Shown here in pieces: positions 1 through 11,546 of a stretch of 64,000 nucleotides of DNA. The stretch spans positions 1 through 64,000 of the forward strand of contig CAMPDV010001076.1 in assembly GCA_946699065.1 (NCBI GenBank), written 5' to 3'. A model generated the notes under the pieces. It was not told where the DNA came from. It was given only the letters and a program-made list of their open reading frames with translations, and did no database searches. The position numbers and the translations under genes were made by a program. Position 1 is the first letter of the stretch; each line of letters starts with the position of its first letter. This stretch comes from Loxodes magnus. Lineage: Eukaryota; Ciliophora; Karyorelictea; Loxodida; Loxodidae.

Positions 1-3000
1 CCTTAAAACTGAAACTCTATCTTCTTTTCTTACTTTACTTATTCACTTTTCTAAATACTTATTACTTCTCAAAGCATACTCCTTAAAACTGAAACTCTAT
101 CTTCTTTTCTTACTTTACTTATTCACTTTTCTAAATACTTATTACTTCTCAAAGCATACTCCTTAAAACTAAATTCTATCTTCTTTTCTTACTTTACTTC
201 TTCACTTTTCTAAATACTTATTACTTCTCAAAGCATACTCCTTAAAACTGAAATTCTATCTTCTTTTCTTACTTTACTTATTCACTTTTCTAAATACTTA
301 ATACTTCTCAAAGCATACTCCTTAAAACTGAAACTCTATCTTCTTTTCTTACTTTACTTATTCACTTTTCTAAATACTTATTACCTCTCAAAGCATACTC
401 CTTAAAACTGAAATTCTATCTTCTTTTCTTACTTTACTTATTCACTTTTCTAAATACTTATTACTTCTCAAAGCATACTCCTTAAAACTGAAATTCTATC
501 TTCTTTTCTTACTTTACTTCTTCACTTTTCTAAATACTTAATACTTCTCAAAGCATACTCCTTAAAACTGAAATTCTATCTTCTTTTCTTACTTTACTTA
601 TTCACTTTTCTAAATACTTATTACTTCTCAAAGCATACTCCTTAAAACTGAAATTCTATCTTCTTTTCTTACTTTACTTATTCACTTTTCTAAATACTTA
701 TTACTTCTCAAAGCATACTCCTTAAAACTGAAACTCTATCTTCTTTTCTTACTTTACTTATTCACTTTTCTAAATACTTATTACTTCTCAAAGCATACTC
801 CTTAAAACTGAAACTCTATCTTCTTTTCTTACTTTACTTATTCACTTTTCTAAATACTTATTTCTTCTCAAAGCATACTCCTTAAAACTGAAATTCTATC
901 TTCTTTTCTTACTTTACTTATTCACTTTTCTAAATACTTATTACTTCTCAAAGCATACTCCTTAAAACTGAAATTCTATCTTCTTTTCTTACTTTACTTA
1001 TTCACTTTTCTAAATACTTATTACTTCTCAAAGCATACTCCTTAAAACTGAAATTCTATCTTCTTTTCTTACTTTACTTATTCACTTTTCTAAATACTTA
1101 TTACCTCTCAAAGCATACTCCTTAAAACTGAAACTCTATCTTCTTTTCTTACTTTACTTATTCACTTTTCTAAATACTTATTACTTCTCAAAGCATACTC
1201 CTTAAAACTGAAATTCTATCTTCTTTTCTTACTTTACTTATTCACTTTTCTAAATACTTATTTCTTCTCAAAGCATACTCCTTAAAACTGAAACTCTATC
1301 TTCTTTTCTTACTTTACTTATTCACTTTTCTAAATACTTATTACTTCTCAAAGCATACTCCTTAAAACTGAAATTCTATCTTCTTTTCTTACTTTACTTA
1401 TTAACTTTTCTAAATACTTATTACTTCTCAAAGCATACTCCTTAAAACTGAAACTCTATCTTCTTTTCTTACTTTACTTATTCACTTTTCTAAATACTTA
1501 TTACTTCTCAAAGCATACTCCTTAAAACTGAAATTCTATCTTCTTTTCTTACTTTACTTCTTCACTTTTCTAAATACTTATTACTTCTCAAAGCATACTC
1601 CTTAAAACTGAAATTCTATCTTCTTTTCTTACTTTACTTATTCACTTTTCTAAATACTTATTACTTCTCAAAGCATACTCCTTAAAACTGAAACTCTATC
1701 TTCTTTTCTTACTTTACTTCTTCACTTTTCTAAATACTTATTACTTCTCAAAGCATACTCCTTAAAACTGAAATTCTATCTTCTTTTCTTACTTTACTTA
1801 TTCACTTTTCTAAATACTTATTACTTCTCAAAGCATACTCCTTAAAACTGAAACTCTATCTTCTTTTCTTACTTTACTTATTCACTTTTCTAAATACTTA
1901 TTACTTCTCAAAGCATACTCCTTAAAACTGAAACTCTATCTTCTTTTCTTACTTTACTTCTTGAACTTTTCTAAATACTTATTACTTCTCAAAGCATACT
2001 CCTTAAAACTGAAACTCTATCTTCTTTTCTTACTTTACTTATTCACTTTTCTAAATACTTATTACTTCTCAAAGCATACTCCTTAAAACTGAAATTCTAT
2101 CTTCTTTTCTTACTTTACTTATTCACTTTTCTAAATACTTATTACTTCTCAAAGCATACTCCTTAAAACTGAAATTCTATCTTCTTTTCTTACTTTACTT
2201 ATTCACTTTTCTAAATACTTATTTTCTCTCAAAGCATACTCCTTAAAACTGAAAATCTATCTTCTTTTCTTACTTTACTTATTCACTTTTCTAAATACTT
2301 ATTACTTCTCAAAGCATACTCCTTAAAACTGAAATTCTATCTTCTTTTCTTACTTTACTTCTTCACTTTTCTAAATACTTATTACTTCTCAAAGCATACT
2401 CCTTAAAACTGAAATTCTATCTTCTTTTCTTACTTTACTTCTTGAACTTTTCTAAATACTTATTACTTCTCAAAGCATACTCCTTAAAACTGAAACTCTA
2501 TCTTCTTTTCTTACTTTACTTCTTCACTTTTCTAAATACTTATTACTTCTCAAAGCATACTCCTTAAAACTGAAATTCTATCTTCTTTTCTTACTTTACT
2601 TATTCACTTTTCTAAATACTTATTACTTCTCAAAGCATACTCCTTAAAACTGAAATTCTATCTTCTTTTCTTACTTTACTTATTCACTTTTCTAAATACT
2701 TATTACTTCTCAAAGCATACTCCTTAAAACTGAAATTCTATCTTCTTTTCTTACTTTACTTCTTGAACTTTTCTAAATACTTATTACTTCTCAAAGCATA
2801 CTCCTTAAAACTGAAACTCTATCTTCTTTTCTTACTTTACTTATTCACTTTTCTAAATACTTATTACTTCTCAAAGCATACTCCTTAAAACTGAAATTCT
2901 ATCTTCTTTTCTTACTTTACTTATTCACTTTTCTAAATACTTATTACTTCTCAAAGCATACTCCTTAAAACTGAAATTCTATCTTCTTTTCTTACTTTAC

Positions 3001-6000
3001 TTCTTGAACTTTTCTAAATACTTATTACTTCTCAAAGCATACTCCTTAAAACTGAAACTCTATCTTCTTTTCTTACTTTACTTCTTCACTTTTCTAAATA
3101 CTTATTACTTCTCAAAGCATACTCCTTAAAACTGAAATTCTATCTTCTTTTCTTACTTTACTTATTCACTTTTCTAAATACTTATTACTTCTCAAAGCAT
3201 ACTCCTTAAAACTGAAACTCTATCTTCTTTTCTTACTTTACTTATTCACTTTTCTAAATACTTATTACTTCTCAAAGCATACTCCTTAAAACTGAAATTC
3301 TATCTTCTTTTCTTACTTTACTTATTCACTTTTCTAAATACTTATTACTTCTCAAAGCATACTCCTTAAAACTGAAACTCTATCTTCTTTTCTTACTTTA
3401 CTTATTCACTTTTCTAAATACTTATTTCCTCTCAAAGCATACTCCTTAAAACTGAAATTCTATCTTCTTTTCTTACTTTACTTCTTCACTTTTCTAAATA
3501 CTTATTACTTCTCAAAGCATACTCCTTAAAACTGAAACTCTATCTTCTTTTCTTACTTTACTTCTTGAACTTTTCTAAATACTTATTACTTCTCAAAGCA
3601 TACTCCTTAAAACTGAAACTCTATCTTCTTTTCTTACTTTACTTATTCACTTTTCTAAATACTTATTACTTCTCAAAGCATACTCCTTAAAACTGAAACT
3701 CTATCTTCTTTTCTTACTTTACTTATTCACTTTTCTAAATACTTATTACTTCTCAAAGCATACTCCTTAAAACTGAAATTCTATCTTCTTTTCTTACTTT
3801 ACTTATTCACTTTTCTAAATACTTAATACTTCTCAAAGCATACTCCTTAAAACTGAAACTCTATCTTCTTTTCTTACTTTACTTATTCACTTTTCTAAAT
3901 ACTTATTACTTCTCAAAGCATACTCCTTAAAACTGAAATTCTATCTTCTTTTCTTACTTTACTTATTCACTTTTCTAAATACTTATTACTTCTCAAAGCA
4001 TACTCCTTAAAACTGAATTCTATCTTCTTTTCTACTTTCTTCACTTTTTAAATACTTATTACTTCTCAAAGCTACTCTTAAAACTGAAACTCTATCTTCT
4101 TTTCTTACTTTACTTATTCACTTTTCTAAATACTTATTACTTCTCAAAGCATACTCCTTAAAACTGAAACTCTATCTTCTTTTCTTACTTTACTTATTCA
4201 CTTTTCTAAATACTTATTACTTCTCAAAGCATACTCCTTAAAACTTCTATCTTCTTTTCTTACTTTACTTATTCACTTTTCTAAATACTTATTACTTCTC
4301 AAACTGAAACTCTATCTTCTTTTCTTACTTTACTTCTTCACTTTTCTAAATACTTATTACTTCTCAAATCATACTCCTTAAAACTGAAACTCTATCTTCT
4401 TTTCTTACTTTACTTATTCACTTTTCTAAATACTTATTACTTCTCAAAGCATACTCCTTAAAACTGAAATTCTACTTATTCACTTTTCTCAAAGCATACT
4501 CCTTAAAACTGAAACTCTATCTTCTTTTCTTACTTTACTTATTCACTTTTCTAAATACTTATTACTTCTCAAAGCATACTCCTTAAAACTGAAACTCTAT
4601 CTTCTTTTCTTACTTTACTTATTCACTTTTCTAAATACTTATTACTTCTCAAAGCATACTCCTTAAAACTGAAATTCTATCTTCTTTTCTTACTTTACTT
4701 CTTGAACTTTTCTAAATACTTATTACTTCTCAAAGCATACTCCTTAAAACTGAAATTCTATCTTCTTTTCTTACTTTACTTATTCACTTTTCTAAATACT
4801 TATTACTTCTCAAAGCATACTCCTTAAAACTAAAATCTATCTTCTTTTCTTACTTTACTTATTAACTTTTCTAAATACTTATTACTTCTCAAAGCATACT
4901 CCTTAAAACTGAAATTCTATCTTCTTTTCTTACTTTACTTATTCACTTTTCTAAATACTTATTTCCTCTCAAAGCATACTCCTTAAAACTGAAACTCTAT
5001 CTTCTTTTCTTACTTTACTTATTCACTTTTCTAAATACTTATTACTTCTCAAAGCATACTCCTTAAAACTGAAACTCTATCTTCTTTTCTTACTTTACTT
5101 ATTCACTTTTCTAAATACTTATTTCCTCTCAAAGCATACTCCTTAAAACTAAAATCTATCTTCTTTTCTTACTTTACTTATTCACTTTTCTAAATACTTA
5201 TTACTTCTCAAAGCATACTCCTTAAAACTGAAATTCTATCTTCTTTTCTTACTTTACTTATTAACTTTTCTAAATACTTAATACTTCTCAAAGCATACTC
5301 CTTAAAACTGAAACTCTATCTTCTTTTCTTACTTTACTTATTCACTTTTCTAAATACTTATTACTTCTCAAAGCATACTCCTTAAAACTAAATTCTATCT
5401 TCTTTTCTTACTTTACTTATTCACTTTTCTAAATACTTATTTCCTCTCAAAGCATACTCCTTAAAACTGAAATTCTATCTTCTTTTCTTACTTTACTTAT
5501 TCACTTTTCTAAATACTTAATACTTCTCAAAGCATACTCCTTAAAACTGAAACTCTATCTTCTTTTCTTACTTTACTTATTCACTTTTCTAAATACTTAT
5601 TACTTCTCAAAGCATACTCCTTAAAACTGAAATTCTATCTTCTTTTCTTACTTTACTTATTCACTTTTCTAAATACTTATTACTTCTCAAAGCATACTCC
5701 TTAAAACTGAAATTCTATCTTCTTTTCTTACTTTACTTCTTCACTTTTCTAAATACTTAATACTTCTCAAAGCATACTCCTTAAAACTGAAATTCTATCT
5801 TCTTTTCTTACTTTACTTCTTCACTTTTCTAAATACTTATTACTTCTCAAAGCATACTCCTTAAAACTGAAACTCTATCTTCTTTTCTTACTTTACTTAT
5901 TCACTTTTCTAAATACTTATTACTTCTCAAAGCATACTCCTTAAAACTGAAACTCTATCTTCTTTTCTTACTTTACTTATTCACTTTTCTAAATACTTAT

Positions 6001-9000
6001 TACTTCTCAAAGCATACTCCTTAAAACTGAAACTCTATCTTCTTTTCTTACTTTACTTATTCACTTTTCTAAATACTTATTACTTCTCAAAGCATACTCC
6101 TTAAAACTGAAATTCTATCTTCTTTTCTTACTTTACTTCTTCACTTTTCTAAATACTTATTACTTCTCAAAGCATACTCCTTAAAACTGAAATTCTATCT
6201 TCTTTTCTTACTTTACTTATTCACTTTTCTAAATACTTATTACTTCTCAAAGCATACTCCTTAAAACTGAAACTCTATCTTCTTTTCTTACTTTACTTCT
6301 TCACTTTTCTAAATACTTATTACTTCTCAAAGCATACTCCTTAAAACTGAAATTCTATCTTCTTTTCTTACTTTACTTATTCACTTTTCTAAATACTTAT
6401 TACTTCTCAAAGCATACTCCTTAAAACTGAAACTCTATCTTCTTTTCTTACTTTACTTATTCACTTTTCTAAATACTTATTACTTCTCAAAGCATACTCC
6501 TTAAAACTGAAACTCTATCTTCTTTTCTTACTTTACTTATTCACTTTTCAAAATACTTATTACTTCTCAAAGCATACTCCTTAAAACTGAAATTCTATCT
6601 TCTTTTCTTACTTTACTTATTCACTTTTCTAAATACTTATTACTTCTCAAAGCATACTCCTTAAAACTGAAATTCTATCTTCTTTTCTTACTTTACTTAT
6701 TCACTTTTCTAAATACTTATTACTTCTCAAATCATACTCCTTAAAACTGAAATTCTATCTTCTTTTCTTACTTTACTTATTCACTTTTCTAAATACTTAT
6801 TTTCTCTCAAAGCATACTCCTTAAAACTAAAATCTATCTTCTTTTCTTACTTTACTTATTCACTTTTCTAAATACTTATTACTTCTCAAAGCATACTCCT
6901 TAAAACTGAAATTCTATCTTCTTTTCTTACTTTACTTCTTCACTTTTCTAAATACTTATTACTTCTCAAAGCATACTCCTTAAAACTGAAATTCTATCTT
7001 CTTTTCTTACTTTACTTCTTGAACTTTTCTAAATACTTATTACTTCTCAAAGCATACTCCTTAAAACTGAAACTCTATCTTCTTTTCTTACTTTACTTCT
7101 TCACTTTTCTAAATACTTATTACTTCTCAAAGCATACTCCTTAAAACTGAAATTCTATCTTCTTTTCTTACTTTACTTATTCACTTTTCTAAATACTTAT
7201 TACTTCTCAAAGCATACTCCTTAAAACTGAAATTCTATCTTCTTTTCTTACTTTACTTATTCACTTTTCTAAATACTTATTACTTCTCAAAGCATACTCC
7301 TTAAAACTGAAATTCTATCTTCTTTTCTTACTTTACTTCTTGAACTTTTCTAAATACTTATTACTTCTCAAAGCATACTCCTTAAAACTGAAACTCTATC
7401 TTCTTTTCTTACTTTACTTCTTCACTTTTCTAAATACTTATTACTTCTCAAAGCATACTCCTTAAAACTGAAATTCTATCTTCTTTTCTTACTTTACTTA
7501 TTCACTTTTCTAAATACTTATTACTTCTCAAAGCATACTCCTTAAAACTGAAACTCTATCTTCTTTTCTTACTTTACTTATTCACTTTTCTAAATACTTA
7601 TTACTTCTCAAAGCATACTCCTTAAAACTGAAATTCTATCTTCTTTTCTTACTTTACTTATTCACTTTTCTAAATACTTATTACTTCTCAAAGCATACTC
7701 CTTAAAACTGAAACTCTATCTTCTTTTCTTACTTTACTTATTCACTTTTCTAAATACTTATTTCCTCTCAAAGCATACTCCTTAAAACTGAAATTCTATC
7801 TTCTTTTCTTACTTTACTTCTTCACTTTTCTAAATACTTATTACTTCTCAAAGCATACTCCTTAAAACTGAAACTCTATCTTCTTTTCTTACTTTACTTC
7901 TTGAACTTTTCTAAATACTTATTACTTCTCAAAGCATACTCCTTAAAACTGAAACTCTATCTTCTTTTCTTACTTTACTTATTCACTTTTCTAAATACTT
8001 ATTACTTCTCAAAGCATACTCCTTAAAACTGAAACTCTATCTTCTTTTCTTACTTTACTTATTCACTTTTCTAAATACTTATTACTTCTCAAAGCATACT
8101 CCTTAAAACTGAAATTCTATCTTCTTTTCTTACTTTACTTATTCACTTTTCTAAATACTTAATACTTCTCAAAGCATACTCCTTAAAACTGAAACTCTAT
8201 CTTCTTTTCTTACTTTACTTATTCACTTTTCTAAATACTTATTACTTCTCAAAGCATACTCCTTAAAACTGAAATTCTATCTTCTTTTCTTACTTTACTT
8301 ATTCACTTTTCTAAATACTTATTACTTCTCAAAGCATACTCCTTAAAACTGAAACTCTATCTTCTTTTCTTACTTTACTTATTCACTTTTCTAAATACTT
8401 ATTACTTCTCAAAGCATACTCCTTAAAACTGAAACTCTATCTTCTTTTCTTACTTTACTTATTCACTTTTCTAAATACTTATTACTTCTCAAAGCATACT
8501 CCTTAAAACTGAAACTCTATCTTCTTTTCTTACTTTACTTATTCACTTTTCTAAATACTTATTACTTCTCAAAGCATACTCCTTAAAACTGAAACTCTAT
8601 CTTCTTTTCTTACTTTACTTATTCACTTTTCTAAATACTTATTACTTCTCAAAGCATACTCCTTAAAACTGAAACTCTATCTTCTTTTCTTACTTTACTT
8701 CTTCACTTTTCTAAATACTTATTACTTCTCAAATCATACTCCTTAAAACTGAAACTCTATCTTCTTTTCTTACTTTACTTATTCACTTTTCTAAATACTT
8801 ATTACTTCTCAAAGCATACTCCTTAAAACTGAAATTCTATCTTCTTTTCTTACTTTACTTCTTCACTTTTCTAAATACTTATTACTTCTCAAAGCATACT
8901 CCTTAAAACTGAAACTCTATCTTCTTTTCTTACTTTACTTATTCACTTTTCTAAATACTTATTACTTCTCAAAGCATACTCCTTAAAACTGAAACTCTAT

Positions 9001-9109
9001 CTTCTTTTCTTACTTTACTTATTCACTTTTCAAAATACTTATTACTTCTCAAATCATACTCCTTAAAACTGAAATTCTATCTTCTTTTCTTACTTTACTT
9101 ATTCACTTT
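1..9109. repeat. 80-bp satellite array, about 114 units
   Basis: Head-to-tail copies of an 80-bp unit that begins CCTTAAAACTGAAACTCTAT and ends CAAAGCATACT. The plus strand is almost free of G (two per unit), so the strands are strongly asymmetric. Recurrent variants are GAAATT/GAAACT, TTATTC/TTCTTC, an 81-bp form with CTTGAAC (near 1961, 2442, 2762, 3002, 3563, 4690, 7018, 7339, 7899), and TTACTT/TTTCCT/AATACT in the tail. 80 is not a multiple of three and indels occur, so it is not coding. The array runs off the left edge and decays into unique sequence after 9,109. A larger block appears duplicated within it (see findings). Confidence 0.98.
4010..4500. repeat. disordered stretch inside the 80-bp satellite
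   Basis: Here the satellite loses its register. One unit (about 4,015-4,080) has many single and short deletions spread along its length. A unit near 4,245 lacks the GAAACT part, another is fused at CTCAAACTGAAAC, and a unit near 4,470-4,500 is shortened to roughly half. Flanking units on both sides are regular. Clustered small deletions in one unit could be real rearrangement or uncorrected long-read error. Confidence 0.75.
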
Positions 9110-9936
9110 ATAAAAACTTACAAATACCTTACTTATCGCTAGATGCTTTTTCTACTTTTCTTTTACACTTATATAATATCCCTAATTACTTTATAAATCT
9201 ACTCTTCATTATTTTTTTTATTCATTATACTAAAAATCATTCTAATTTTTTTTTTATTATTTTATAATCTTTCAAATTTATCTTAAATATTTTCCTTGCA
9301 ATCCTTAGTTCGTTTTTTTTTATTTTCAAAAAATTTTTTTCTTACTTTTCATGCAGACATTCATTTTATTATTTAAATCATTTTTTTTGAAATTATTCAT
9401 TTCATTGATTATTTTTTTTTTTTTTTTTATTCACGATTTTTTTTTTTATATTTATTTTGCATTGGATTTTATATTTTTATAAATTAAATTTAAATTTTTC
9501 CTTTTTTCTCATCAAACGTTTTTTATACTTTTCTGATTTTTATCTTTTTAATAGTGAAATTAACAAGATTCGTTTTTTTTATTTTGTTTTTTCTATATGA
9601 GAACTTTGTATATTTTTTTTGTTATTAATTGTTTCTATTTTTTTCTTTTTAGAAAGCTATATATAACTTAAATTAGTATATTAAGTATTTTTTTTATGAA
9701 TTTTATTTTTATATAGTCCTTAACTTTTTTACTATGTTTTCAAATTTTTTTATACCCAAAATATTTTCCTTCTTTTTTCCTTATCAAATTCTCCTGTAGA
9801 ACTAAATTCTTACGCCAAAATTGCATTTTCACTTTTTTCATTTTGAAAACATTTTAAATTTTTTTGTATATCTTATATTCATTAAACGAATAAAAATTCG
9901 TTTTTAAAGTTTTAGTTTAAAAATATTTTAAAGTTC
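9110..9936. other. T-rich unique sequence, no gene seen
   Basis: Very AT-rich, with many poly-T runs on the plus strand. I see no conserved domain in any frame and no RNA gene. With stop codons reassigned, open frames mean nothing here. Confidence 0.6.
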
Positions 9937-10905
9937 ATTCCGTCCGAAAAAGATATTTTATTAATAAGCTTAGCAAAAAAAAAAATTAAATTTTTCACAA
10001 TGTAAGGCTGAACATGATCTTTTTTTTAATTTTATTAACTCCAAAAATTAAAAAAATCACAAAAATTTTTCATTACCCAAAAATCAAAAAAATTATCACA
10101 ACCCATTAAAAAAAAATTAGAACAAAGCAAAATCAATATGATTCGAAACCAAAATCGAAAATTTTATCCTTTAATTTTTTTATTCCAATTTTTTCTCAAA
10201 ACCCTTTTATATTTTTAATTTTTTTTGGAAAATTTGTTCCTTTCTGACCTTTATCTATCCCGATTTCCCCCAGTTTGTTCCGTCCGAAAAAAGTCTTGCA
10301 GTGTAAAAAGCTGAGCAAAAAAACAAAATTAAATTTTTCACGATTTAATGCTTTAAATACTCTTATTCGCCTTTCATTTAGCTCTAAAAATCAAAAAAAA
10401 ATACCAAAATCCAATTCTTAAAATTTTTATCTTGCACCAAAATCGAAAATTTTCAAATCAAAATCCAATATCAAAACTTTCAAACCAAAATCAAAATTTT
10501 CAAAACCAAACTCAAAATTTTCAAAACCAAACTCAAAATTTTCAAAACCAAACTCAAAATTTTCAAAACCAAACTCAAAATTTAAAAAACCAAACTCAAA
10601 ATTTTCAAAACCAAACTCAAAATTTAAAAAACCAAACTCAAAATTTTCAAAACCAAACTCAAAATTTTCAAAACCAAAATCAAAATTTTCAAAACCAAAA
10701 TCAAAATTTTCAAAACCAAAATCAAAAAAATTGCCTCAAAATTTTTTCCCCATTTTTTTTCAAAATCCTTTTTTATTTTAAAATTTGTTCTTAAAAAATT
10801 TATTCCTTTCTGACCCTCTACTAATCCCGAAATCCCCCAGCTTGTTCCGTCCCAACTCAGCCCTATAGTGTAAAACGCTGAGCAAAAAAAGGCTTTCACA
10901 CTTTT
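9937..10905. repeat. three diverged copies of a dispersed direct repeat
   Basis: A motif CATTCCGTCCGAAAAA... followed by GTGTAAA and GCTGAGCAAAAAA recurs at about 9,937, 10,277 and 10,846. In the last two copies it is preceded by a shared block reading CCTTTCTGACC...ATCCCGA...CCCCCAGYTTGTTCCGTCC (about 10,238-10,290 and 10,806-10,860). Spacing between copies is uneven (about 340 and 569 bp), so this is an old duplication rather than a tandem array. Nothing identifies it as a known element. Confidence 0.6.
10474..10726. repeat. 21-bp minisatellite (CAAAATTTTCAAAACCAAACT type)
   Basis: About twelve copies of a 21-bp unit, with the middle copies exactly 21 bp apart (10,491, 10,512, 10,533). Copies differ at CAAACT/CAAAAT and TTTTC/TTTAA. 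Because 21 is a multiple of three, the plus strand can be read as an Asn/Gln-rich seven-residue repeat (NQTQNFQ), but no domain or credible flanking coding sequence supports a gene. Confidence 0.85.
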
Positions 10906-11046
10906 TGCCATTTTCAGGGCTTCTAACTCATTAAAATTTTAATCTGCTGTCCATTTATTATATAGTATACTAAATTTTTCCTATCGTAAAAAAAATAAAA
11001 ATTATAACAAATGTAATTAAATTTTATAGCAAATTAAAAATACTTC

Positions 11047-11290
11047 GCGCTGCCACGTAACTCAAAAAAATTTCTAAAGCCATACTATAAAATTAAAAAA
11101 AATTAGCTCTAGTACATAACTCTAAAATTTTTCTAACGCCAGAACAATTAAAAATTTTTTAGCTCTAGTACGTACTTCAAAAATATTTCCTAACACCAGA
11201 AATTTTTATACTTTTTTAACTCTAGTACATACTCCAAAAATTTTTCTAACGCTAGAATATTTTTTGTTTTTTAACTCTGCTTTTACTTTT
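11047..11290. repeat. degenerate 57-bp tandem repeat, about four copies
   Basis: The block AGCTCTAGTACATAACTC followed by an A/T stretch and TTTCTAACGCCAGAA recurs with starts near 11,047, 11,105, 11,161, 11,218 and 11,273 (period 55-58). It lies a little beyond the 3' end of the minus-strand RING-WD40 gene. No function is evident. Confidence 0.7.
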
Positions 11291-11546
11291 TTTATAATTC
11301 TTACTTAAAAAAATTTCGATAGTTAATATAAGACTTTGCTTTAACTTAAATTTTAACTTTTATTAATAAAAATTACTAAGTTCAGAAAAAAGACTTAGAA
11401 AAAATACAAAATCTTAAAACTTTTTTTTACTTAAAATAATACAAATAATAAAAAAGTGAACATAAATAATTAGCATTAAGACTTAACCAATTTTAGATTC
11501 TTAAATGTAAAAATTAAATAGTTTAAATAGTTTAACTCCAAATAGA
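11291..11546. other. AT-rich sequence 3' of the RING-WD40 gene
   Basis: AT-rich stretch directly downstream (minus strand) of the TGA at 11,547. It presumably holds a short 3' UTR and intergenic DNA; no poly(A) signal or other element can be named. Confidence 0.4.

Noticed and set aside
1..9109. Telomeric or subtelomeric repeat
   Set aside because: No C4A2/C4A3-type telomere repeat is present; an 80-bp unit alone does not indicate position.
9110..9936. Long open frames under the reassigned code in AT-rich regions (also 13,904-14,299 and 25,261-25,886)
   Set aside because: With no unconditional stop codon any AT-rich DNA is open. I required domains, heptad pattern or continuity with known families.
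10432..10794. 120-codon Asn/Gln-rich protein on the plus strand (prion-like)
   Set aside because: It is the translation of a 21-bp minisatellite with low-complexity ends. No flanking coding sequence, and open frames are uninformative in this code.
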